From Candidatus Accumulibacter cognatus (GTDB lineage Bacteria; Pseudomonadota; Gammaproteobacteria; Burkholderiales; Rhodocyclaceae), in contig CP058708.1 of NCBI GenBank assembly GCA_013414765.1, positions 1,979,553 through 2,043,552 of the forward strand: a stretch of DNA of 64,000 nt, in the 5' to 3' direction. The number at the start of each line of letters is the position of its first letter. The stretch's first letter is position 1. Positions 1 to 7,456 of this stretch are shown here, piece after piece. The notes under the pieces are model-generated. The model ran no database searches, was not told the DNA's origin, and was given only the letters and a program-made list of their open reading frames with translations. The position numbers and the translations under genes were made by a program.

Positions 1-1
1 T

Positions 2-490
2 CTCGGCGAGGGGCTCGCCTACGACCGCTGCCAGGTCGGTGTGATCACCAATGTCGAAGTCGCCAAACATTGTGGCCGCTACGACATCGAGACTCCCGAG
101 CAGGTATTCACCGTCCTGCGCACGCAGGTCGATCTGGTACTGCCGGCGGGCGCCGCGGTCCTCAACGCCAGGCAGCCGATGCTGGTCGACATGGCGCCGC
201 TCTGCGACGGTGACGTGATCTTCTTCGCCATCGACCCTGACCTGCCCAGCCTCGTCGAACACCGGGCACAAGGTAAGCGGGCGGTGTTCGTTCGTAACCG
301 CCAGGTCATCCTGGCCAATAATGGTGAGGATGAAACCGCAATCGTCAGCCTGCAGAACATTCCGCTGACCGAGGGCGGGCGTGTCGACTTCCAGATCGAG
401 AACGTTCTGGCCGCTAGCGGCGCCGCCTGGGCACTGGGCATCGGCTCGGAAATCATCCGTACCGGGCTGGAAACCTTCACCCTTGCCTGA
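2..490 (+). CDS. Cyanophycin synthetase paralogue, C-terminal part (5' end outside window)
   Basis: The reading frame is open from the first bases of the window and stops at 488-490. It encodes the central Mur-ligase-like domain of a cyanophycin synthetase. The segment starting LGEGLAYDRCQVGVITN aligns with LREGLGFDRCDVAVVTN of the complete CphA next door, and the two stay collinear to the TGLETF / RGLGSF position. There this protein stops, whereas the neighbour continues for about 175 residues including the YGHNPDAI segment. It therefore lacks the C-terminal Mur-ligase lobe. Proteobacteria with tandem cphA/cphA' genes and cyanobacterial CphA2 (which links beta-Asp-Arg dipeptides) both include shortened versions. 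Which of these applies cannot be told from the visible part. It lies 73 nt upstream of cphA on the same strand, probably in one operon. Confidence 0.85.
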   Translation, partial: LGEGLAYDRCQVGVITNVEVAKHCGRYDIETPEQVFTVLRTQVDLVLPAGAAVLNARQPMLVDMAPLCDGDVIFFAIDPDLPSLVEHRAQGKRAVFVRNRQVILANNGEDETAIVSLQNIPLTEGGRVDFQIENVLAASGAAWALGIGSEIIRTGLETFTLA

Positions 491-563
491 GATGGAAACC
501 ACCCGCAACCGACCGGGCATTGCCTGCCTGCCTGCAGACTGAACCAGAAAGAGGACACTGTTC

Positions 564-3200
564 ATGGAAGTATCGCGTATCCGCGCGCTGCGCGGTCCCA
601 ACCTCTGGAGCCGGCACACGGCGATTGAGGCGATTGTCTACTGCGATGAAGAGGAGCGCAGTATCGACCAGATGCCGGGTTTCGAGACCCGTCTGCGTGA
701 ACGTTTCCCCGAGCTGGCGATGCTCCGGCCGGCCGGCCATGATGAGGCGATATCGATGGCGCAGGCCCTGGAGTTCGCTGCGCTTGGCCTGCAGGCACAG
801 GCCGGTTGTCCGGTGACCTTCAGCCGCAGCACGCAGACCCTGGAAACGGGCATCTATCAGGTCGTCGTCGAATACAGCGAGGAAGCCGTCGGCCGACTGG
901 CCTTCGAACTCGCGCAGGATCTCTGCAAGGCAGCGGTTATGGCCACCCCTTTCGCACTCACCGAAGCGCTCGATCGCTTGCGCGAACTCGACGAGGACGT
1001 CCGCCTGGGTCCCAGTACCGGAGCGATCGTTTATGCCGCCATGGCACGCAATATCCCCTACCGTCGCCTGACCGAAGGCAGCATGGTGCAATTTGGCTGG
1101 GGTAGCCGGCAGCGACGCATTCAGGCGGCAGAAACCGACCGCACCAGCGCCGTTGCCGAATCGATCGCCCAGGACAAGGAACTCAGCAAGGAACTGCTGC
1201 ACGCGGCCGGTGTCCCGGTTCCCGTCGGCCGGCCGGTGTTGAGCGCCGAGGACGCCTGGGCGGCCGCCTGCGAGATTGGCGCTCCGGTCGTCGTCAAGCC
1301 GCAGGACGGCAACCAGGGCAAGGGCGTTGCGGTCAATCTCAACACCCGCGAACAGATTGAAGCCGCCTACGCGATTGCCTTTGAGGTCAGCGACGAAGTC
1401 CTCGTCGAGCGTTACCTGCCAGGCCACGACTACCGCTTGTTGGTCGTGGGCGACCGCTTGATCGCCGCGGCCCGACGCGATCCCCCGCTGGTCATCGGTG
1501 ACGGGCTACACAACATTCGCCAGTTGGTCGAACGGGTGAACAGTGACCCGCGCCGCGGCGAAGGGCACGCCACCTCACTGACCAAAATCCGCCTCGATGA
1601 GGTGGCGCTGGCCCGCCTGGCCGATGCAGGACTGACTCCAGAATCGGTTCCCTTCAGAGGCCAGCGCATCATCCTGCGCAACAACGCGAATCTCTCGACC
1701 GGTGGTACGGCAACCGACGTCACCGCCGATGTTCATCCCGAGTTTGCTGCGCAGGCGATTGCCGCCGCGCAGGCCATCGGTCTCGATATCGCCGGGGTCG
1801 ACGTCGTCTGTGACAGCGTCCTGCGCCCCCTCGAAGCCCAGGGCGGTGGCATCGTCGAAATCAACGCTGCGCCGGGATTGCGCATGCATCTGCAGCCTTC
1901 GTTCGGCAAGGGTCGGCCGGTCGGCGAAGCAATCATCGCCAACATGTTTGCCGCCGGCGAGGATGCGCGCATTCCTCTGGTTGCCGTTGCGGGAACAAAC
2001 GGCAAGACCACCACCGTCCGTTTGATTGCCCACATCCTGGGCCAGCAAGGTCTACGCGTCGGCATGACCACCACCGACGGCGTCTATGTTCAGGGCCGGC
2101 GTATCGATACTGGTGACTGCAGCGGCCCCAAGAGCGCCAGGAATGTCCTGCTCCACCCCGACGTCGACGCGGCCGTCCTCGAAACAGCACGCGGCGGGGT
2201 GCTGCGGGAGGGACTCGGTTTCGACCGTTGCGATGTCGCCGTGGTCACCAATATTGGTCTCGGTGACCACCTTGGGCTGTCGTATATCAGTACCGTTGAG
2301 GACCTTTCGGTCGTCAAGCGGGTGATCGTCCAGAATGTCAGACCGGGGACCGGCGTCGCGGTGCTCAATGCCGCCGATCCCATGGTCGCCCGGATGGCAG
2401 ACTCATGCCCGGGCAGCGTCACCTTTTTTGCCTGTGACCGAAATCATCCGCTGATGGCCATGCACCGCGCGCAACGCAAGCGCGTTGTCTATCGCGACGG
2501 CCATTCGATTGTCGCGTCCAGCGGCGGTAACGAACACCGCATCGCCCTGACCGAGATCCCGCTCACGCAAAACGGTGCCATCGGCTTCCAGGTCGAGAAC
2601 GCCATGGCAGCGACCGCCGCCGCCTGGGCTCTGGGGGTAGATTGGCCAACGATTCAGCGCGGCCTCGGCAGCTTCATCAACGACGCAAGAACCGCACCCG
2701 GGCGCTTCAATCTCTTCAGCTATCGCGGGGCAACGCTGATTGCCGACTATGGCCACAATCCGGACGCCATTCTGGCGCTGGTCAAGGCCATCGACAACCT
2801 GCCATCACAGCCGGGCAGCCAGCGTTCGGTGGTCATCAGCGGCGCTGGCGACCGGCGCGACGAAGACATTCGCCAGCAGACCGAGATCCTTGGGGATGCT
2901 TTCGATCGGGTCCTGCTTTATCAGGATCAGTGCCAACGTGGTCGGGCGGACGGAGAAGTGCTGGCACTCCTGCGGGAAGGTCTGAAAAATGCCCGGCGAA
3001 CTTCCGAGGTCAGGGAAATTCGCGGCGAGTTCCTGGCCATCGACAGTGCGCTTGCCGAAGTGCGGGCAGGTGATCTTTGCCTGATCCTGATCGATCAGAT
3101 CGAGGAGGCCCTTGAACACATCAGCAGGCGAATCGCCGAGGGCTACGCTTTCCGATGCGGCAGGCAGGTCGCCTCATCATCAGTCGGTGATCAACTGTAG
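564..3200 (+). CDS. cphA: Cyanophycin synthetase CphA
   Basis: The 878-residue length is normal for CphA, which polymerises aspartate and arginine into the nitrogen reserve cyanophycin using ATP. The N-terminal domain (about 1-160) is followed by an ATP-grasp domain with VVVKPQDGNQGKGV near residue 242. A Mur-ligase-like domain follows, with the P-loop AGTNGKTTT near residue 475 and a complete C-terminal lobe (YGHNPDAI, GAGDRRDEDI). The ATG follows a purine-rich AGAAAGAGG ribosome site at a suitable distance. The gene follows a shortened paralogue with 73 nt between them. Its end overlaps the convergent DUF342 gene by 10 nt, so transcripts from the two strands must meet here. The assignment is firm from family motifs and length. 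Confidence 0.95.
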   Translation: MEVSRIRALRGPNLWSRHTAIEAIVYCDEEERSIDQMPGFETRLRERFPELAMLRPAGHDEAISMAQALEFAALGLQAQAGCPVTFSRSTQTLETGIYQVVVEYSEEAVGRLAFELAQDLCKAAVMATPFALTEALDRLRELDEDVRLGPSTGAIVYAAMARNIPYRRLTEGSMVQFGWGSRQRRIQAAETDRTSAVAESIAQDKELSKELLHAAGVPVPVGRPVLSAEDAWAAACEIGAPVVVKPQDGNQGKGVAVNLNTREQIEAAYAIAFEVSDEVLVERYLPGHDYRLLVVGDRLIAAARRDPPLVIGDGLHNIRQLVERVNSDPRRGEGHATSLTKIRLDEVALARLADAGLTPESVPFRGQRIILRNNANLSTGGTATDVTADVHPEFAAQAIAAAQAIGLDIAGVDVVCDSVLRPLEAQGGGIVEINAAPGLRMHLQPSFGKGRPVGEAIIANMFAAGEDARIPLVAVAGTNGKTTTVRLIAHILGQQGLRVGMTTTDGVYVQGRRIDTGDCSGPKSARNVLLHPDVDAAVLETARGGVLREGLGFDRCDVAVVTNIGLGDHLGLSYISTVEDLSVVKRVIVQNVRPGTGVAVLNAADPMVARMADSCPGSVTFFACDRNHPLMAMHRAQRKRVVYRDGHSIVASSGGNEHRIALTEIPLTQNGAIGFQVENAMAATAAAWALGVDWPTIQRGLGSFINDARTAPGRFNLFSYRGATLIADYGHNPDAILALVKAIDNLPSQPGSQRSVVISGAGDRRDEDIRQQTEILGDAFDRVLLYQDQCQRGRADGEVLALLREGLKNARRTSEVREIRGEFLAIDSALAEVRAGDLCLILIDQIEEALEHISRRIAEGYAFRCGRQVASSSVGDQL

Positions 3201-5128
3201 ACCCAGGAAAAACTTCCGGTCGAGCCGCCGAAAAGCCGTTTGGTGGCCGCATCGGTTCTCCGTAGGCGCGCTTTCAAGTCCTTGTGTGGCAGATCGCTGA
3301 GCGGTGGATCAGCCAATCGAACCAACATGGCATTGATTCTCGTCTCCCCTTCAATACGATCGACGGTGCATGCCAGGCCGTGACAGGACTGCTCCCGGGC
3401 AGCGACGACCTCGTTGATTTGTGTCTCCAGTGCATGCCACTCCGCGTCCTGTTCCTTGAGCAGGTCGGACAGTTGCGAGAGCGTCCGCAGGGCCGGTGCG
3501 ACCCGTTCCGAGAGTCGGCGCCAACTCAGTTGCTGTTCCGCGTTCAGCGTCAGTTCATGGCGGCGCAGTTTGCCGCCGACCAACAGGTAGCGGGTCACAT
3601 CCTTCTCACCACGCAAGGCATCGATTTTGGCGCGGGAATCAGCCATCGCTTTCTCCAGCAGCGCACGCTTCTGCTGCAGGGTGGCGATCCGTGTCTCATA
3701 AGACGACAGATCGGGTAACAGCACCAACAATACGTTTTCGAGTTCCCGGTAAGAACGGGCAAGACCGAGGTGGAGGTTCCTGCCAGCCAGAGCACAGGCT
3801 TCCGAGACCTCGACAGTCAATTCGTCGGCAACAATATCGCAGTTTCTCGCCTGACCGACGACCACCTGATGACCCAGGATCACACAGTTGTCCACGTGCT
3901 GCACCCTGATGCAGCCATTCTGCGCAATCAGTGTCGATCCGGAGGCGCGTCCTTCGACGATGATGTCCCCATGATCATTGCTGGCGCTCCCACCGATCAG
4001 ATTCCGTTTCAGACAGACGCGACCGCCGCTGGAAATGATGTTCCCGAAAACATCGGCGTAAGCGGTGATGCTGCGGCACCGGACGACGCGTTTCTCCTGA
4101 ATCTCGCCATGTTGTTCATACTCCTCGCCGGTCAGCAAGAGGTCGCCGGTCGTGCGTAAACTCACGCCTTCATGGCTGATGATCTTGTCGGTCACAGAGA
4201 ACTGATTGCTGCTCAGATCGATATTGAGAAAGCCGCAGACCGACGCCAGCAGGTATTCGCTGTCCTTTTCCCGGACGACATGGGTGCCGGGACCGGCCAG
4301 CGTCTGCAGATCGAAATCCTTGGGCAGTGATGCCGGCAGCGCAATGCCAGTAATGTCGCGCCCATCCACCCCAGCCTGGCGCGGGATTTTCTTCACCAGA
4401 CGCAGGCCGGCAGCGACCTGTGGGTAACGCGTTTCGAACTGCCGCAGATCGACCCGATCACCAAACAGCCGCCGCGGTGCGTTATTGCGGTGCAGCCCAG
4501 GAGCCAACTCGACGATTTCGGCATCCTTGCCGGGGACGTATGGCCGGTTGAGAGCAACCACCCGCTGTTCGGGTTTGTCGAGTTCGATGCCTTCACGCAC
4601 GGCTGCGACGTCGATGCCGAAACGCACTCCCTTGGCCCACGCCGCGGCGATGAATTCATCGATGTCGAGGTAGATGCGTGTCTCGGACGACTGCTGCCCC
4701 TTGGCAGAATGCGCAGGGTGATTGCCCTGATCGATCAGGGCCAGATCACTCTCCGCGTCGCAATACAGCGGTTCGAACAGATAGGACGCTTCTCCAAGTG
4801 TTATCTTGCAGGGTTTGTAGAGCGCCTGGCGCTCTGCCCGGAAAGCCGTGATATCGGCAGCCAGGAAAATTCCCTCGTCGGCATCGTCGTGACGACCGAT
4901 CCAATCATCATAAAGCAGGGCCAGGAACTGTGGGTAATCCAGTCCCCGAAAGTACAGGCCTGAGGCGATCACGCGGTTGACGAAGTCGGCAAAAGCCGTC
5001 GCCGATTCGAGTCGCGCGCGCAGGACGTACAAGCCGTTATCATGCTGAACGACAAATCCCGAGAGTGCGATCTGTCCTTCCTCAAGGTCGGCCAAGTTGC
5101 CGATTGCACTTTGTGGTAATGGTGGCAT
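3191..5128 (-). CDS. DUF342/FapA-like protein
   Basis: The protein has the plan of DUF342 (FapA-like, flagellar assembly protein A) proteins. An N-terminal globular part is followed by a glycine-rich right-handed beta-helix-like region (ISSGGRVCLKRNLIGGS, DIIVEGRASGSTLIAQNGCI) and a long coiled coil (RIATLQQKRALLEKAMADSRAKIDALRGEKDV) near the C terminus. In Vibrio, FapA binds the polar-targeting protein HubP and controls localisation of the glucose transporter subunit EIIA(Glc); a role here is not known. The start at 5128 (MPPLPQS) gives 645 residues. The frame stays open to an ATG at 5425, but that extension has no family character and would overlap the opposite-strand riboswitch. No strong ribosome site fixes the start, so it could lie upstream, for example at 5248. 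The gene is divergent from the chemotaxis cluster. Confidence 0.75.
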   Translation of the reverse strand: MPPLPQSAIGNLADLEEGQIALSGFVVQHDNGLYVLRARLESATAFADFVNRVIASGLYFRGLDYPQFLALLYDDWIGRHDDADEGIFLAADITAFRAERQALYKPCKITLGEASYLFEPLYCDAESDLALIDQGNHPAHSAKGQQSSETRIYLDIDEFIAAAWAKGVRFGIDVAAVREGIELDKPEQRVVALNRPYVPGKDAEIVELAPGLHRNNAPRRLFGDRVDLRQFETRYPQVAAGLRLVKKIPRQAGVDGRDITGIALPASLPKDFDLQTLAGPGTHVVREKDSEYLLASVCGFLNIDLSSNQFSVTDKIISHEGVSLRTTGDLLLTGEEYEQHGEIQEKRVVRCRSITAYADVFGNIISSGGRVCLKRNLIGGSASNDHGDIIVEGRASGSTLIAQNGCIRVQHVDNCVILGHQVVVGQARNCDIVADELTVEVSEACALAGRNLHLGLARSYRELENVLLVLLPDLSSYETRIATLQQKRALLEKAMADSRAKIDALRGEKDVTRYLLVGGKLRRHELTLNAEQQLSWRRLSERVAPALRTLSQLSDLLKEQDAEWHALETQINEVVAAREQSCHGLACTVDRIEGETRINAMLVRLADPPLSDLPHKDLKARLRRTDAATKRLFGGSTGSFSWVYS

Positions 5129-5396
5129 GACGGCACTCGCATTCAGGTTGGTGATTGAGACCCTCAGTTCTTGCGCGAGAAGCGTAACAGAAACTGTCGG
5201 CTGCGGCACCTTGTGTGATGAGTTTGTTGCCTGACAGTTCCCTGACATTTGTTGCCCGTCAGCCTTTGGACGGCCAATGCGTTGGTCCGCGCCGCGCTTT
5301 GGTCTATCGATATATAATGACTGACGAGTACCAAGTAAGTGTGCCAAAATACATATGGTCAGCTTGTTGGTTCCTGTATGTTCACATGAGTTGAAT

Positions 5397-5470
5397 GGCA
5401 AACGGGACGAAAGTCCCGGACGCAAAGCTGCAGGCCCTAACCCGAAGTCCGGGAGGGTGGCTGGGTTGCC
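5397..5470 (+). promoter_or_regulatory. Cyclic-di-GMP-I (GEMM) riboswitch aptamer
   Basis: All the conserved GEMM-I blocks are present in order. An outer helix pairs GGCAA (5397-5401) with TTGCC (5466-5470). A perfect hairpin CGGGAC-GAAA-GTCCCG follows, then the invariant GACGCAAAGC, then GGCCCTAA, and a second helix ending GGTGGCTGGGTTGCC that matches the GGTAGCGGGGTTACC consensus. The aptamer ends 77 nt before the ATG of the methyl-accepting protein at 5548. The interval contains a small AGTG/CACT hairpin (5519-5533) just before the GGGAGGATC ribosome site, so control may act on translation. Whether binding turns the operon on or off cannot be read from the sequence. Confidence 0.92.
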
Positions 5471-5547
5471 CTATGTTGGAACGCCTGTTCCGGCATCTGC
5501 TCCGATCCGCCGTTGCCTAGTGGTTAAATCACTCACGGGAGGATCTC

Positions 5548-6729
5548 ATGCAAGACCGATCATCAAAGATGCTTCCTGTCGGCCCCGCTCCGCTGTTCAT
5601 TGCCGCCGTTGCCGGCGGTCTGCTGGTCTGGAAGAGTGAGATACCGCTGGCCGTCGCTCTTGTATGGACACTGGCTCTGCTGGTGCTTGCCGCGGGCGCC
5701 TCTTATTGGGAGCGTCGTGCGATCCGGATCGCTGTCGACCAGTCTGCCGCCAAATACGGTCGGACCGACGTGGCACAGCCGGCCATCGCCCCCTATACGA
5801 AGAGTCTGCATCAGGTGGCTGCCGCTTCACTGGTACGCTGGGCCGAGCATATTGCGATCGCACGCCGACAAACCGAGAACGCGGGCAACGCATTGACCAG
5901 TGACTTCGCGGCCATTCTGAACCAGTTGGGTGTCATGCTCGATACCCGCGACCGTGAAGCAGCGGCCGGCGTGGTCGCGGTGATCGAAGGGGCACGTAGC
6001 GAATTGGCCTCGATGCTTGACCGTCTCAAGGACGCTTTCGATGCCCAGAAACCGATGCTCCGTGAATTCGAGAACCTGGCTGAAGTGAGCGCCGATCTCA
6101 AGCGCATGGCCAGCGGGGTTGCCGAGATCGCCAAACAGACCAATCTGCTGGCGCTCAACGCGGCGATCGAAGCAGCACGGGCCGGTGAGACCGGGCGTGG
6201 TTTTGCCGTCGTTGCCGATGAGGTGCGCAAGCTCTCGGACCAGTCGGGATCGCTTGCCAAGCAGATCGGGGATAAGGTCGAGACGGTCAACGCGGCGACT
6301 GGGTCAGCGCTGCTTTCCGCCGGCCAAATGTCACGCCAGAACGAGTCACTGATGGCCAGTTCGGACGCGACCATGGGCGCCGTACTGGAACGATTCCGCA
6401 GCGTCGTGCAAGGACTCAGCGATTCGTCGCAGCACATGGCAGAAGGCAGTCAGAGCGTCCGCGAAAAGGTCGAAGCGGTACTCGTGCATCTGCAATTCCA
6501 GGATCGCATGAGCCAGATTCTGAGCGCGGTTTGCCAGGATATCGAGCGTCTTCTGGCGCGCACACGTGCAGAAGAGGCACGCATCGAATGCGGTGAGACA
6601 CCGGAACCTTTCGACGTGCAGAAATGGGTTGCTGAACTCGAACAAACCTATACCACGCTCGAACAGCACGACACTCGGCACCCGGCTGCACAGGGACAGG
6701 TGTCGGCGAGTGAAATCACCTTTTTCTAA
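5548..6729 (+). CDS. Methyl-accepting chemotaxis protein without periplasmic sensor domain
   Basis: This 393-residue receptor-like protein has two closely spaced N-terminal membrane helices (about residues 10-30 and 33-52) with no periplasmic domain between them. A cytoplasmic signalling domain follows, containing the diagnostic hairpin tip [19 protein letters not shown]. The GGGAGGATCTC ribosome site lies directly before the ATG. It is the first gene after the c-di-GMP riboswitch and precedes cheY by 21 nt, so it probably feeds the adjacent CheA. With no ligand-binding domain outside the membrane it may sense an internal or membrane state. Receptors of this type occur in twitching and surface-sensing clusters as well as in flagellar ones. 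Confidence 0.9.
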   Translation: MQDRSSKMLPVGPAPLFIAAVAGGLLVWKSEIPLAVALVWTLALLVLAAGASYWERRAIRIAVDQSAAKYGRTDVAQPAIAPYTKSLHQVAAASLVRWAEHIAIARRQTENAGNALTSDFAAILNQLGVMLDTRDREAAAGVVAVIEGARSELASMLDRLKDAFDAQKPMLREFENLAEVSADLKRMASGVAEIAKQTNLLALNAAIEAARAGETGRGFAVVADEVRKLSDQSGSLAKQIGDKVETVNAATGSALLSAGQMSRQNESLMASSDATMGAVLERFRSVVQGLSDSSQHMAEGSQSVREKVEAVLVHLQFQDRMSQILSAVCQDIERLLARTRAEEARIECGETPEPFDVQKWVAELEQTYTTLEQHDTRHPAAQGQVSASEITFF

Positions 6730-6750
6730 CCTGGACAATGGGAGATCGAC

Positions 6751-7119
6751 ATGGGCAAGACCATTCTGGTCGTCGATGATTCCGCTTCGATGCGGCAGGT
6801 CGTCAGCATGGCGCTCAAGGGCGGCGGTTTTGAGGTGATCGAGGCCTGTGATGGCAAGGACGCGCTGGCCAAACTGATGGGGCAGAAGGTGCATCTGGTG
6901 ATCAGCGATGTCAATATGCCCAACATGGATGGCATCACCTTCGTCCGGGAAATGAAGAAGAACGCCGCCTATCGCTTCGTTCCGGTGATCATGCTGACCA
7001 CCGAAGGCAATGAAGAGAAGAAGAAGGCCGGCCAGGAGGCCGGAGCCAAGGCCTGGGTGGTCAAGCCTTTCCAGCCCCAGCAGATGCTGGCGGCGGTTTC
7101 CAGACTGTTGATGATGTGA
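6751..7119 (+). CDS. cheY: CheY-like single-domain response regulator
   Basis: A 122-residue receiver domain with the expected acid pocket (VVDDSA near residues 6-11), the phospho-acceptor in ISDVNMPNMDG, the conserved Thr in MLTTEG and the Lys in VVKPF. It has no output domain, so it acts by binding a partner after phosphorylation by CheA. It sits between the receptor gene and the STAS gene. The stop codon is one base before the GTG of the next gene, which implies coupled translation. Overall similarity is to CheY proteins that follow a receptor in betaproteobacterial che operons. Confidence 0.93.
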   Translation: MGKTILVVDDSASMRQVVSMALKGGGFEVIEACDGKDALAKLMGQKVHLVISDVNMPNMDGITFVREMKKNAAYRFVPVIMLTTEGNEEKKKAGQEAGAKAWVVKPFQPQQMLAAVSRLLMM

Positions 7120-7120
7120 A

Positions 7121-7456
7121 GTGGCGATGAGCCTGGTTACCGAGCGCAGCGGGAAAACGGCGCGGCTGACTCTGGACGGAGAACTGACCATCTATGAAGT
7201 CGCCGGAATCAAGGCCGAACTGGCGGAGGTCATGCACGGTATCGACGAAATCGAGATCGATCTGGGCGGTATTGCCGAGATCGATACGGCCGGTCTGCAA
7301 CTGATGCTGATCGCCAAACGCAATCCGGGCAAGCACGTGCGCTTCGTCAATCATCCGCCGTGCGTTCTGCGCCTGATCGATCTGGCCAATCTCGGCGGCA
7401 TGCTGGGTGATCCCCTGTTCATTTCGGCGACGGAATCGGCCAGGAATATGCCATGA
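7121..7456 (+). CDS. STAS-domain protein (anti-sigma-factor-antagonist type)
   Basis: A 111-residue STAS domain. The segment EIEIDLGGIAEIDTAGLQLM carries the usual D-T/S-A-G-L turn, although the phosphorylatable residue is Thr rather than Ser. The start is either the GTG at 7121 or the ATG at 7127. Its stop overlaps the cheA start by four bases (ATGA), the classic arrangement for translational coupling. Small STAS proteins next to cheA are found in several betaproteobacterial chemotaxis-like clusters; their partner is not known from sequence. Confidence 0.85.
   Translation: MAMSLVTERSGKTARLTLDGELTIYEVAGIKAELAEVMHGIDEIEIDLGGIAEIDTAGLQLMLIAKRNPGKHVRFVNHPPCVLRLIDLANLGGMLGDPLFISATESARNMP

Noticed and set aside
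5129-5425. Start of the DUF342 gene at 5425
   Set aside because: It would run through the opposite-strand riboswitch and adds residues with no family pattern; upstream starts such as 5248 remain possible.
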